DNA of 43,569 nt from Betaproteobacteria bacterium (GCA_025362705.1 JANYFH010000073.1:1-43569), one strand, 5' to 3'. Positions 25,052 to 33,539 are shown, numbered from the stretch's first letter. The notes: a model not told the origin generated them from the sequence alone. Numbers and translations are program-made.

Positions 25052-25876
25052 CTAATACACCCGTCGCGCCAACTGCGCATCATGCAGAATCGTGGTCGCA
25101 AGTTCCTCGATGCTCTTGGTAGTGGAATTCAGGAACGAAATTCCGGCGTTTTTCATCAGTATCTCTGCGGTGTTGACTTCCCATTTGCAGTTTTCCAGCG
25201 CCGCATACTTGCTATCCGGCTTTCTTTCCTGGCGAATCTGCTGCAAGCGTTCCGGCACAATCGTAAGGCCCCAGACTTTGTGTTTAAGCGGTAACAGAGC
25301 CGGCGGTAATTTAAGCTTTTCGAGATCCTCCGGGATCAAGGGATAGTTGGCTGCCTTGATGCCAAATTGCAGCGCGAGATATAAGCAAGTAGGCGTTTTT
25401 CCGCTGCGTGAAACACCAACGAGAATCAAATCGGCCTGGTCCAGATGGCGATTGGTCATGCCGTCATCGTGCGCCATGGTGTAATTGACCGCCTCGATGC
25501 GCTGGTTGTAATCCTTGAAATTACCCGCCGAATGGCTGCGCCCAACGGCGTGCGCCGATTTGACCTTGAGTTCGGCCTCCATCGGCACGATGAAACGCTC
25601 GAACATATCCAGAACCATGGCGTCAGCCTTGGCGATTTCCTCGCGCAGATCGTCGGCCATGAGGGAAGTGAACACCAACGGACGCTTCCCGGATTCGGTG
25701 TGTGCCGCCTTGATTTGGTTGAGTGCGTCCTGGGCTTTTTCCAGGTTGTCGATAAACGGAAGGGTGACGCGTTGAAATTCAACGACATCAAACTGCGTAA
25801 GCAAGGAATTGCCGAGCATTTCTACAGTAATGCCAGTTCGGTCGGAGATAAAGAAGGCGGTACGTCGATTGGACAT
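25052..25876 (-). CDS. ppsR: Phosphoenolpyruvate synthase regulatory protein (bifunctional kinase/phosphorylase)
   Basis: PSRP (DUF299 family) inactivates PEP synthase by ADP-dependent phosphorylation of its active-site Thr and reactivates it by phosphate-dependent dephosphorylation. The 274-residue length is typical. The N-terminus RRTAFFISDRTGITVEMLG, the central SHAVGRSHSAG, the P-loop LVGVSRSGKTPTCLYLA (~residues 152–168) and GLTIVPERLQQIRQER are all conserved. It is divergently arranged with its target ppsA, sharing a ~109-base intergenic region, which allows joint control. Confidence 0.96.
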   Translation of the reverse strand: MSNRRTAFFISDRTGITVEMLGNSLLTQFDVVEFQRVTLPFIDNLEKAQDALNQIKAAHTESGKRPLVFTSLMADDLREEIAKADAMVLDMFERFIVPMEAELKVKSAHAVGRSHSAGNFKDYNQRIEAVNYTMAHDDGMTNRHLDQADLILVGVSRSGKTPTCLYLALQFGIKAANYPLIPEDLEKLKLPPALLPLKHKVWGLTIVPERLQQIRQERKPDSKYAALENCKWEVNTAEILMKNAGISFLNSTTKSIEELATTILHDAQLARRVY

Positions 25877-25928
25877 GGCAGGTCTCTTTGGCGCAGCTAC
25901 TTATGGGGAATAACGGGTATGGCTCAGC

Positions 25929-25934
25929 TATAAT
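25929..25934 (+). promoter_or_regulatory. Candidate -10 box for ppsA
   Basis: A perfect TATAAT lies 51 bases before the ppsA start in the ppsR–ppsA divergent region. No good -35 box is seen at 16–18 bp, so an activator may be required. Confidence 0.35.
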
Positions 25935-25985
25935 TCTATCCTTATTCCGCACTGCAACAATTTCTCAACCTCATCTTCCGCCGCC

Positions 25986-28370
25986 ATGTCCAGCCCCTCA
26001 GCTTTGCCTCTGGTTTTGCCCTTGTCCGCACTCCGCATGCATGACGTCGCCACCGTAGGCGGCAAAAATTCGTCGCTCGGTGAACTGATCAGCCAACTTG
26101 GGCAGGCCGGGGTACGTGTTCCCGGCGGTTTCGCGACGACCGCAGAGGCGTTCCGGGATTTTCTGAACCACAATGGGATTACCGAGAAAATCAATGCGGT
26201 AGTCGCAGCACTGGATGTCGAGGATCTCGCTGCATTGGCCAAGACGGGTGCGGCGGTGCGAGAGCTCATCTTGGAGGCGCCGTTCCAGCCGGCGTTGGAA
26301 AAACAAATTCGCGATGCCTACGTAGAACTCACTAAAAATGATCCTGACGCTTCGTTCGCGGTGCGTTCCTCGGCCACCGCAGAAGATTTGCCCGACGCAT
26401 CCTTCGCCGGCCAGCAGGAAACGTATCTCAATATCAAGGGTATCGACAACGTACTCGAAGCGACCAAGCATGTGTTTGCATCCCTTTACAATGATCGCGC
26501 CATTTCCTATCGCGTGCACCAGGGGTTCACCCACGCCGAAGTCGCCTTGAGCGCGGGTGTGCAGCGCATGGTGCGCTCCGACACAGGTGCGGCCGGTGTG
26601 ATGTTTACGCTCGACACCGAATCGGGTTTTCGCGATGTGGTCTTCATTACCTCAAGCTATGGTCTGGGCGAAATGGTGGTGCAGGGCGCTGTCAATCCGG
26701 ATGAGTTCTACGTCTCGAAATTGTGTTTGAAGAATGGCAAGCCTGCCGTACTGCGCCGCGGATTGGGTACGAAGGCAGAAAAGATGATTTTCGGATCGTC
26801 CGAATCGGCAGGAAAGTCAGTTGAAACCAAAGCCGTTGCGCCCGCTGAGCGCGAGCGTTTTTCGCTCACCGATGCCGAGGTAGAAGAGCTCGCCAAATAC
26901 GCAGTTTCCATTGAAGCGCACTACGGTCGCCCAATGGATATCGAATGGGGCCGCGATGGTGGCGACGGCAAACTTTATATCTTGCAGGCGCGTCCCGAAA
27001 CGGTGAGATCGCAGGAATCAAAAACCGATTCGCTCACGCGCTATCGCATGACCGCCGCCGGTAACAAGATCGCCGAAGGCCGAGCCATTGGCAGCAAAGT
27101 TGGTCAAGGCCCCGCCCGCGTCATCAAGGATGTTTCCGAGATCGGTCAGTTCCAGGATGGTGACGTTATCGTCACTGACATGACTGATCCGAATTGGGAA
27201 CCGGTAATGAAACGTGCCGCAGCGATCATCACCAATCGCGGTGGCCGCACCTGTCATGCGGCGATCATCGCGCGCGAGCTTGGCGTTCCCGCCGTCGTCG
27301 GCTGCGAGGACGCGACCGATGTGGTCAACGAGGGAGAAACGCTCACAGTAAGTTGCTGCGAGGGCGATACCGGGAATATTTATCGCGGCAACGTCGGTTT
27401 TGAAGTACAGACGATTGCGCTCGACAACATGCCGGGCATCCCGGTGAAGATTTCCATGAACGTTGGCAATCCGGAACTGGCGTTCAGCTTTGCCCAGTTG
27501 CCCAACGAGGGTGTCGGGTTGGCGCGCCTGGAATTCATCATTTCCAATACGATCGGGATCCATCCCAAGGCTTGTCTGGAATTTGCCCGTCTGCCGCTGG
27601 AATTGAAAGAGCAAGTCGCCAAGCGTGCGCGCGGCTACGACAGCCCGGTCGATTTTTATGTGAAAAAAATGGTTGAAGGCGTCGCTACAATCGCCGCAGC
27701 ATTCTGGCCCAAGAAAGTCATTGTTCGCCTGTCTGATTTCAAGTCGAACGAGTATCGAAACCTGATCGGGGGCCCGCGTTACGAGCCGACCGAAGAAAAT
27801 CCGATGCTGGGTTTTCGGGGTGCGTCGCGATACATTGCCACCTCGTTTCGTGATTGCTTCAAGCTCGAATGCGAGGCCATGAAAATGGTTCGCGATACGA
27901 TGGGTCTTACCAATGTTGAGTTGATGGTGCCGTTTGTTCGCACGTTGAAGGAAGCTGACGCGGTACTTGAAATCATGAAAAATTTCGGCCTTGAGCGTGG
28001 CAAGAATGGATTGCGCATCGTGATGATGTGTGAGATTCCATCCAACGCGATTCTTGCCGAAGAATTCCTGAAGCGCTTCGACGGATTTTCTATCGGCTCC
28101 AACGACATGACGCAACTCACCCTTGCACTTGACCGCGACTCAGGCCTGGTGATGGATTCCTTCGACGAACGGGATCCCGCTGTGAAACGCATGCTGAGCA
28201 TGGCGATCCAGGCCTGCCGCAAGGAAAATAAATATGTCGGCATCTGCGGTCAAGGCCCGAGTGATTTTCCGGATCTGGCCGAGTGGTTGATGAAAGAAGG
28301 CATTGAGTCCATGTCGCTCAACCCGGATTCAGTCGTCGAGACCTGGCTGCATTTGGCAAAAACAAAATAG
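25986..28370 (+). CDS. ppsA: Phosphoenolpyruvate synthase
   Basis: Converts pyruvate, ATP and water to PEP, AMP and phosphate for gluconeogenesis. The 794 residues have the normal three-part layout: N-terminal ATP-grasp domain (FAVRSSATAEDLPDASFAGQ; MDIEWGRDG); swivelling phosphohistidine domain with the catalytic His in GGRTCHAAIIARELG at ~residue 422; and the C-terminal PEP/pyruvate barrel (SIGSNDMTQLTLALDRDSG, GICGQGPSDFPD). The Thr next to the catalytic His is the site modified by PpsR. The start ATG 25986 has no strong Shine-Dalgarno, but the N-terminus fits the family. Confidence 0.98.
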   Translation: MSSPSALPLVLPLSALRMHDVATVGGKNSSLGELISQLGQAGVRVPGGFATTAEAFRDFLNHNGITEKINAVVAALDVEDLAALAKTGAAVRELILEAPFQPALEKQIRDAYVELTKNDPDASFAVRSSATAEDLPDASFAGQQETYLNIKGIDNVLEATKHVFASLYNDRAISYRVHQGFTHAEVALSAGVQRMVRSDTGAAGVMFTLDTESGFRDVVFITSSYGLGEMVVQGAVNPDEFYVSKLCLKNGKPAVLRRGLGTKAEKMIFGSSESAGKSVETKAVAPAERERFSLTDAEVEELAKYAVSIEAHYGRPMDIEWGRDGGDGKLYILQARPETVRSQESKTDSLTRYRMTAAGNKIAEGRAIGSKVGQGPARVIKDVSEIGQFQDGDVIVTDMTDPNWEPVMKRAAAIITNRGGRTCHAAIIARELGVPAVVGCEDATDVVNEGETLTVSCCEGDTGNIYRGNVGFEVQTIALDNMPGIPVKISMNVGNPELAFSFAQLPNEGVGLARLEFIISNTIGIHPKACLEFARLPLELKEQVAKRARGYDSPVDFYVKKMVEGVATIAAAFWPKKVIVRLSDFKSNEYRNLIGGPRYEPTEENPMLGFRGASRYIATSFRDCFKLECEAMKMVRDTMGLTNVELMVPFVRTLKEADAVLEIMKNFGLERGKNGLRIVMMCEIPSNAILAEEFLKRFDGFSIGSNDMTQLTLALDRDSGLVMDSFDERDPAVKRMLSMAIQACRKENKYVGICGQGPSDFPDLAEWLMKEGIESMSLNPDSVVETWLHLAKTK

Positions 28371-28384
28371 CTGCTACGTATTGA

Positions 28385-28888
28385 ATGCAAACGTTGCAAT
28401 GGCAATTTGTCCGCTTTGATGATCTCCCCATTCGCGACTGGTACGCAGCATCGGTTGCGCGGGTTGATGTGTTCGTCATGGAGCAGAACTGCCCGTTTCA
28501 GGACAACGATGGCGCAGATTTTCATTCCTGGCATTTACTGGGCTGGCAATCTGAAGGCGGCAAGCGCGAACTCGTCGCCGGAGACAAACGCGAGCTCGTC
28601 GCTTATTGCCGCATCGTTGATCCCGGCGTGAAATTTATGGAGCCTTCCATCGGGCGCGTGGTGACGCCGCGGGCTTTTCGCGGGCAAGGTTACGGCAAGG
28701 TGTTGATGACGGAAGCAATTTCCAGGCACGATGAACTTTATCCGGGCAAACCCAATCGAATTGGTGCACAACAGCGGCTGGAACAGTTTTATCAGGGGTT
28801 TGGATTTGAAACGGTGTCACCTGTTTACATGGAAGATGGAATTCCACATGTCGAAATGTTAAGACCAACCACGAAGGAACAATCATGA
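28385..28888 (+). CDS. ElaA-like GNAT N-acetyltransferase
   Basis: A 167-residue GNAT-fold protein of the ElaA group. Evidence is the FVMEQNCPFQDNDGAD segment, the acetyl-CoA-binding region IGRVVTPRAFRGQGYGKVLM at ~residues 80–100 and the C-terminal QQRLEQFYQGFGFE. Substrate unknown. It starts 14 bases after ppsA and overlaps the next gene by ATGA, so ppsA, this gene and the dehydrogenase may be one transcript. It carries an imperfect 8-residue tandem duplication (KRELVAGD, then KRELVA) that makes it a little longer than its relatives. Confidence 0.88.
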   Translation: MQTLQWQFVRFDDLPIRDWYAASVARVDVFVMEQNCPFQDNDGADFHSWHLLGWQSEGGKRELVAGDKRELVAYCRIVDPGVKFMEPSIGRVVTPRAFRGQGYGKVLMTEAISRHDELYPGKPNRIGAQQRLEQFYQGFGFETVSPVYMEDGIPHVEMLRPTTKEQS

Positions 28889-29676
28889 GCAATCAATTTT
28901 CCGGCAAATCGGTGGTCATCACCGGCTCTACCAGCGGCATCGGGCTCGGCATCGCACGTGCCTTCGCGGGCGAGGGTGCGAATGTGATGTTGAATGGTTT
29001 TGGCGATGCGAAGGAAATCGAGAGTATCCGCGCGGGCCTTGCCTCGGAACACAATGTCAAGGTCGTGTACTCGGCGGCCGACATGAGTAAACCTGCCGAG
29101 ATTGCCGCGATGATTGACGACGCGCTGACAGCGTTTGGCGGCATCGACATTTTGGTAAACAATGCAGGCATCCAGTTCGTCGCGCCGGTCGATGAATTTC
29201 CGCCAGAAAAATGGGAGTCCATTCTTTCGATCAATCTTTCTGCTGTGTTTTATGCGACGCGTGCAGCACTTCCTGCCATGAAAGCGAAAAATTGGGGTCG
29301 GATTATCAATATCGCATCAGCACACGGCCTGGTCGCCTCACCGAATAAATCCGCCTACGTCGCGGCAAAGCACGGCGTGGTGGGCTTCAGCAAGTCGGTC
29401 GCGTTGGAGCTTGCCGAAACCGGTATCACCGTAAATTCCATCTGCCCCGGCTTTGTGCTCACACCGCTGGTGGAAAAGCAGATTGTCGATCTGGCTGCGC
29501 AAAAAAATCTGCCGCGCGAGACCGTGATTCGCGATGTACTGCTGGCGCCGCAGCCGTCAAAACAATTTGTGACTATCGAAGAGGTGGCAACGCTGACACT
29601 CTTCCTCGCATCCGATGCAGCCCGGCCGATCACCGGCAGCGCGTATTCAATCGACGGTGGATGGACGGCGCACTGA
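28885..29676 (+). CDS. bdhA: D-3-hydroxybutyrate dehydrogenase (SDR family)
   Basis: Oxidises D-3-hydroxybutyrate to acetoacetate with NAD, typically in breakdown of polyhydroxybutyrate. The 263-residue classical short-chain dehydrogenase shows TGSTSGIG near the N-terminus, NNAGIQFVAPVDEFP (strongly specific for this subfamily), the catalytic Ser in IASAHGLVASP, the YVAAK catalytic pair and the C-terminal ITGSAYSIDGGWTAH. The fused CoA-transferase 0.8 kb downstream would take the acetoacetate to acetoacetyl-CoA. Its start overlaps the ElaA-like gene. Confidence 0.93.
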   Translation: MSNQFSGKSVVITGSTSGIGLGIARAFAGEGANVMLNGFGDAKEIESIRAGLASEHNVKVVYSAADMSKPAEIAAMIDDALTAFGGIDILVNNAGIQFVAPVDEFPPEKWESILSINLSAVFYATRAALPAMKAKNWGRIINIASAHGLVASPNKSAYVAAKHGVVGFSKSVALELAETGITVNSICPGFVLTPLVEKQIVDLAAQKNLPRETVIRDVLLAPQPSKQFVTIEEVATLTLFLASDAARPITGSAYSIDGGWTAH

Positions 29677-29679
29677 TCG

Positions 29680-30312
29680 ATGGTGGCAAAGAATGACCGC
29701 TGCGTACTTATCACCGGATTCACACCCTTCGGTGGTGAACGCACCAACCCGTCGTGGCAATTGGCCAAAGCGTTGCCCGACAGCATCGCGGGTTATCGCA
29801 TCGAGAAACTCCGCGTGCCGACTGAGTTCGGGAAAGCCATAACGGTCACGACCAAAGCGATCAACAAACTCAAGCCGGATATCGTATTGTGTTTCGGCCA
29901 AGCGGGTGGACGTTCGCGCATGAGTATTGAGCGCGTGGCGATCAACGTGGACGACGCACACATTGTCGATAACGCGGGTCAGCAAATTAGTGACCGTGCA
30001 ATTCGCGCTGACGGACCTGCCGCGTATTTTTGCACCGTACCGATCAAGACGATGGCTGCAGCGATGATCAAGGCGGGTGTACCCGCTGAGATTTCCAACA
30101 CGGCGGGTACCTTCGTTTGCAATCATTTGATTTACGGCGTGCTTCATCACGTCGCCGTGAATTCGCTGCCGACACGCGCAGGGTTTATTCATGTACCTTA
30201 TCTGGAATCGCAAGTGCAAAACAAAGCTGATATGCCGTCAATGTCGCTCGCGACGATGCTGGACGGCGCGAAAGCGGCGATAATAGCGGCGACCAAAGGC
30301 AAGCGGAATTGA
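29680..30312 (+). CDS. pcp: Pyroglutamyl-peptidase I (pyrrolidone-carboxylate peptidase)
   Basis: Cytoplasmic cysteine peptidase (family C15) that removes N-terminal pyroglutamate. The 210 residues carry the start LITGFTPFGGERTNPSWQ, the catalytic Glu in GGRSRMSIERVAINVDD, the catalytic Cys in NTAGTFVCNHLIYG and the catalytic His in GFIHVPYL. It starts three bases after the dehydrogenase stop, probably in the same transcript, although no metabolic link is evident. Confidence 0.95.
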   Translation: MVAKNDRCVLITGFTPFGGERTNPSWQLAKALPDSIAGYRIEKLRVPTEFGKAITVTTKAINKLKPDIVLCFGQAGGRSRMSIERVAINVDDAHIVDNAGQQISDRAIRADGPAAYFCTVPIKTMAAAMIKAGVPAEISNTAGTFVCNHLIYGVLHHVAVNSLPTRAGFIHVPYLESQVQNKADMPSMSLATMLDGAKAAIIAATKGKRN

Positions 30313-30378
30313 ATGACAGTTACCAGCATAAAATGCTAAAACACTAGCACTGGTGCGGTATCCAGGCAGAAAATAGCT

Positions 30379-30397
30379 GGAAATGCCCGCCAATGCT
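30379..30397 (+). repeat. 19-bp direct repeat, copy 1 (candidate operator)
   Basis: GGAAATGCCCGCCAATGCT also occurs exactly at 42955–42973, and the match continues as RGAGTTT. It contains AATGC twice with a 10-bp period, as expected for a protein binding one DNA face. It ends 43 bases before the CoA-transferase start. Confidence 0.5.
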
Positions 30398-30440
30398 AGA
30401 GTTTGTCTATTGAGTGACCGTATATTTACTGGAGCAGCAA

Positions 30441-31790
30441 ATGAGCAAAGTATTTACAGATGCCAAGTCCGCACTCACCGGACTACTTCACGACGACATG
30501 ACCATTGCTGCCGGCGGCTTCGGCCTCTGCGGCATTCCGGAAAACTTGATCGGCGCGTTGGTGGAAAGCGGCACCAAAGGTCTCACCATCGCGGGCAACA
30601 ATGCCGGCGTCGATGATTTCGGCATGGGGCTGTTGCTGAAAACGAGGCAGGTCAAAAAAGTCATCGCCTCCTACGTGGGCGAGAACAAAGAATTCGAGCG
30701 TCAGGTATTGGCGGGCGAGCTCGATTTGCAATTAGTGCCACAAGGCACGCTCGCAGAAAAATTTCGCGCAGGTGGCGCCGGCATCCCGGGCTTTTATACG
30801 CGCACCGCGTTCGGTACCAAGCTCGCCGAAGACAAGCACACGCATAACTTCGACGGCAAAGAATACGTACTCGAAGAAGCGATCCGCGCAGATTTGGCAA
30901 TAGTGAAAGCTTGGAAGGGCGACAAAGCCGGTAATCTGGTCTATCGCAAGACCTCACGCAATTTCAATCCGATGATTGCCACCTGCGGCAAAGTTACTGT
31001 GGCCGAAGTGGAGCAATTGGTGGAAGTCGGCGAACTCGATCCGGATCAAATTCATACGCCGGGGATTTTCATCGACCGCATTATTCAGGGCGCTAAATTT
31101 GAGAAGCGCATTGAATTCCGCACCGTGACAGGTGGAGCTGCATCGAAAAAAGATTCACCGATTCGCGACCTCATGGCCAAGCGCGCGGCGCTGGAATTGC
31201 GCGATGGCTATTACGTCAATCTCGGCATCGGCATTCCGACGCTGGTGGCCAATTACATTCCCGCAGGCATCACGGTAAATCTGCAATCGGAAAATGGTTT
31301 GCTAGGCATCGGCCCGTTTCCAACCGAAGATGCGGTCGACCCGGATCTGATCAACGCGGGAAAGCAAACGATCACCACGATTGCCGGATCGAGCTTTTTT
31401 TCCAGCGCCGATTCATTCGGCATGATCCGTGGCGGCCATATCGATCTATCCATTTTGGGCGGTCTTGAAGTTGCCGAAAACGGCGACCTCGCCAACTGGA
31501 TGGTGCCAGGCAAAATGGTGAAGGGGCCGGGCGGCGCGATGGACTTGGTGTCCGGTGTGAAGCGCGTCGTGGTGCTGATGGAGCATTGCTCCAAAGACGG
31601 CGCGTCGAAGATTCTGAAATCCTGTTCGCTACCGCTGACCGGCAAAGGTGTGGTGAACCTCATCATCACCGACCTGTGCGTATTCGAAGTGAATCTGCTG
31701 GTGGGCCTCTCGCTGATTGAATTGCATCCGGGCGTTACGTTGGAAGACGTTAAAGCGAAAACAGAGGCGGCGTTTCGCGTGGCATTGTAG
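30441..31790 (+). CDS. Fused succinyl-CoA:3-oxoacid CoA-transferase (A and B subunits in one chain)
   Basis: Transfers CoA from succinyl-CoA to acetoacetate. The 449-residue chain holds the complete A domain (KVFTDAKSALTGLL, GGFGLCGIPENLI, NNAGVDDFG, YVGENKEFERQ, PQGTLAEKFRAGGAGIPGFYT) to ~residue 230. A short linker of about 15 residues (GGAASKKDSPIRDL) joins it to the B domain (KRAALELRDGYYVNLGIGIP, GLLGIGPFPTEDA, GGHIDLSILGG, ANWMVPGKMVKGPGGAMDL). The catalytic Glu is in LQSENGLLG. Most bacteria encode A and B separately; this architecture matches mitochondrial SCOT. ATG 30441 is preferred because of GGAG at 30431. It fits functionally with bdhA. Confidence 0.93.
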   Translation: MSKVFTDAKSALTGLLHDDMTIAAGGFGLCGIPENLIGALVESGTKGLTIAGNNAGVDDFGMGLLLKTRQVKKVIASYVGENKEFERQVLAGELDLQLVPQGTLAEKFRAGGAGIPGFYTRTAFGTKLAEDKHTHNFDGKEYVLEEAIRADLAIVKAWKGDKAGNLVYRKTSRNFNPMIATCGKVTVAEVEQLVEVGELDPDQIHTPGIFIDRIIQGAKFEKRIEFRTVTGGAASKKDSPIRDLMAKRAALELRDGYYVNLGIGIPTLVANYIPAGITVNLQSENGLLGIGPFPTEDAVDPDLINAGKQTITTIAGSSFFSSADSFGMIRGGHIDLSILGGLEVAENGDLANWMVPGKMVKGPGGAMDLVSGVKRVVVLMEHCSKDGASKILKSCSLPLTGKGVVNLIITDLCVFEVNLLVGLSLIELHPGVTLEDVKAKTEAAFRVAL

Positions 31791-31880
31791 GTTGGGTTAG
31801 ACGCGCAGCGTCGTGGCCCAACAGCGGTGTCTACATTTACGGACGCATGTTGGACTACGGCTTCGCCTAACCCAACCTAC
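31787..31880. repeat. 94-bp palindromic repeat supplying stop codons of two convergent genes
   Basis: Perfect 14-bp arms GTAGGTTGGGTTAG (31787–31800) and CTAACCCAACCTAC (31867–31880) frame an insert with an inner pair CCAACA / TGTTGG. The TAG in the left arm is the stop of the CoA-transferase gene, and the TAG in the right arm (reverse strand) is the stop of the anti-sigma gene. It resembles the GTAGGTCGGGTT arm at 25017 and is probably a dispersed repeat family. It may end transcription in both directions, although no T-run is present. Confidence 0.7.
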
Positions 31881-32929
31881 CGCGGTGCTTTCAATTCTTC
31901 TGGTATCGCAAAATCAGGGTAACGCTTGCGGAACCTGGCGAGTTCATCCTCAAATTCACGTGTTCTTTCAAGCTGCTTTAATTCAAGGATACGTTTCATC
32001 CAGACATCAGGCGGTTCGTTTGCCTTGTCTGCGAGGAGTGATGGCACGGCCGGCGCTGCCGGCACCGCATAAACCGGTGGTGCCATTGCAGCATTGCCCG
32101 CCACAATTGAGGGTTTAGGTGCAGCAGCCGGTGTGGCTGCCGCCACCGATTTTTGCAGCGCCGTCGATCCGGCATCGCCCCGCGCAGCAGCCATTGATGC
32201 GGCCTGCGGCACAAGCTGTTTGATTTGCAGCGCTTCGCGTTTTGCGGTGTCTGCCGTACTTTGGCTGGCGCTTTCCTGCCTTGCAGCTGCTTCGGCAACT
32301 GGCGGCGCAGGCACAAATGGTGCGACTGTAGGGCTTGCGACTGCACGGTCCGAATCCTTCGCCACCAGGTTGCCCGATACAGCGCCACCGACTTCGTTGC
32401 GACGTCTCTCCAGATCCGGCTTGGCGGACGGCGCAACCTGATCACGTGACGCTACACTCTGCAGATCGAGCCGCACCTTTTTCTCAGCCGTACGCGCGGG
32501 TTGCGGCAAATCCGATGCGATCACCGCAGCTGGAGCAGCACTCTCAGGCGCGGGCATTGGCGGCGCCACAGGCGCTGGAATGGACAATGCCGCAGGCGGC
32601 ATGACGACTTTCGGCTTGGCCACTTCTTTGAGCGATGCGGGCGCCAGATCGGGTTGTTCATCTATCGCGATCAATCCGACCGAAACGGAGAGCACGACCA
32701 GCGCAGCGGCCGAGAGCGGCGTAGACCAGCGCGAGATCCACGATTTGTTGACCGCATGCGGTTGCGATTTCACCGCGCGCCGTGCCGCTGCGCGAATGGC
32801 GTCATCCATTGCACCAGATGGCAAGTCCATTTCAGTGTTTTTGTATGCGCCCGACATCTGCGCAAGATCGCGTTCGAACTCGTCGTGTTGACCGCCGCTG
32901 CTATCGCTATTTTTGGTGTGATCGCTCAT
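31877..32929 (-). CDS. Putative membrane-anchored anti-sigma factor
   Basis: A 350-residue single-pass protein. The cytoplasmic N-terminal ~68 residues (DEFERDLAQMSGAYKNTEMD; AMDDAIRAAARRAV) resemble the sigma-binding ends of membrane anti-sigma factors, but there is no HxxxCxxC zinc motif. One hydrophobic helix (about residues 70–89) follows, then a ~200-residue Pro/Ala-rich periplasmic stretch, and a final conserved-looking module PDVWMKRILELKQ / RFRKRYPDFAIPEEL. The start overlaps the ECF sigma gene by ATGA, the usual sigma/anti-sigma coupling. It contains an APPVYA motif also seen in the large VIT protein of the same operon. The role is inferred mainly from context. Confidence 0.75.
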   Translation of the reverse strand: MSDHTKNSDSSGGQHDEFERDLAQMSGAYKNTEMDLPSGAMDDAIRAAARRAVKSQPHAVNKSWISRWSTPLSAAALVVLSVSVGLIAIDEQPDLAPASLKEVAKPKVVMPPAALSIPAPVAPPMPAPESAAPAAVIASDLPQPARTAEKKVRLDLQSVASRDQVAPSAKPDLERRRNEVGGAVSGNLVAKDSDRAVASPTVAPFVPAPPVAEAAARQESASQSTADTAKREALQIKQLVPQAASMAAARGDAGSTALQKSVAAATPAAAPKPSIVAGNAAMAPPVYAVPAAPAVPSLLADKANEPPDVWMKRILELKQLERTREFEDELARFRKRYPDFAIPEELKAPR

Positions 32930-33501
32930 GCGTATTCCGCCAATCCATCGCGCAGTTTAGCGACCGCGTAACGCAAGCGGCTTTTTGCAGCCTCAAACGA
33001 TACGCCCGTCGCCTGCGCAATTTCTTCGATACTTAACCCGCTCTCTTCGTAAAGCAGGAAAGCTTCACGCTGCGGTGCAGGCAGAGCGCCAAGCAAGCGC
33101 AGAATCGCGTCGCCCTGCTGGCGTGCTTCGGCCTGCACCTGCGGCTCAACTGTACGACTGGCGATGCCCTCACTGGGTTCAATTTCGCCGTCTGTGCCCT
33201 TGACTTCATACAACACCGCCTCGGCACGTGCATTGCCCCGAAAATAATCCATCAATTTATTGTGCGCGAGCGTGTACAGATACGTGCGGAACTGCGCTTC
33301 CACGCGATACCGTTCAGCCGCTTGAATCAGGCTCATCCAAACGTCCTGGAAAATTTCTTCTGCACGCTCGCGTACGCGACACTGCCGGGTAATGAAACGA
33401 AATAACGCGCCGCGATGACGCGCGTAGAGTTCGTCAAACGCCGCTGCGTCACCGGCTTGGTAACGCAGCATAAGCGTCTCATCAGTATCATCATCAGTCA
33501 T
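32926..33501 (-). CDS. ECF-type RNA polymerase sigma factor
   Basis: A 191-residue sigma-70-family factor with region 2 (AFDELYARHRGALFRFITRQ; EEIFQDVWMSLIQAAERY; TYLYTLAHNKLMDYFRG; residues ~20–85) and region 4 (LPAPQREAFLLYEESGLSIE; SFEAAKSRLRYAVAKL; ~135–185), without regions 1.1 or 3. The ATG at 33501 (TDDDTDETLMLRYQAGD) is the family-like start; an upstream GTG at 33546 overlapping the previous gene is less likely. It lies between a secreted protein and the putative anti-sigma factor, and would direct transcription of its own operon through the promoter at 37470. Confidence 0.94.
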   Translation of the reverse strand: MTDDDTDETLMLRYQAGDAAAFDELYARHRGALFRFITRQCRVRERAEEIFQDVWMSLIQAAERYRVEAQFRTYLYTLAHNKLMDYFRGNARAEAVLYEVKGTDGEIEPSEGIASRTVEPQVQAEARQQGDAILRLLGALPAPQREAFLLYEESGLSIEEIAQATGVSFEAAKSRLRYAVAKLRDGLAEYA

Positions 33502-33539
33502 CCTGCCCGCGAGTTTAATCCAACCCCGGGCAAGCGCAC

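Noticed and set aside
27018..28115. Long reverse-strand open frame (~365 codons)
   Set aside because: It is antisense to the phosphohistidine and barrel domains of ppsA and is explained by codon bias of that gene.
28562..28603. Start of a longer microsatellite or CRISPR-like array
   Set aside because: Only two units, in frame inside a gene, with no spacers.
30376..30400. Sigma-54 promoter at the 19-bp repeat
   Set aside because: The GG and GC dinucleotides are 14 rather than 10 bases apart, so the spacing is wrong for sigma-54.
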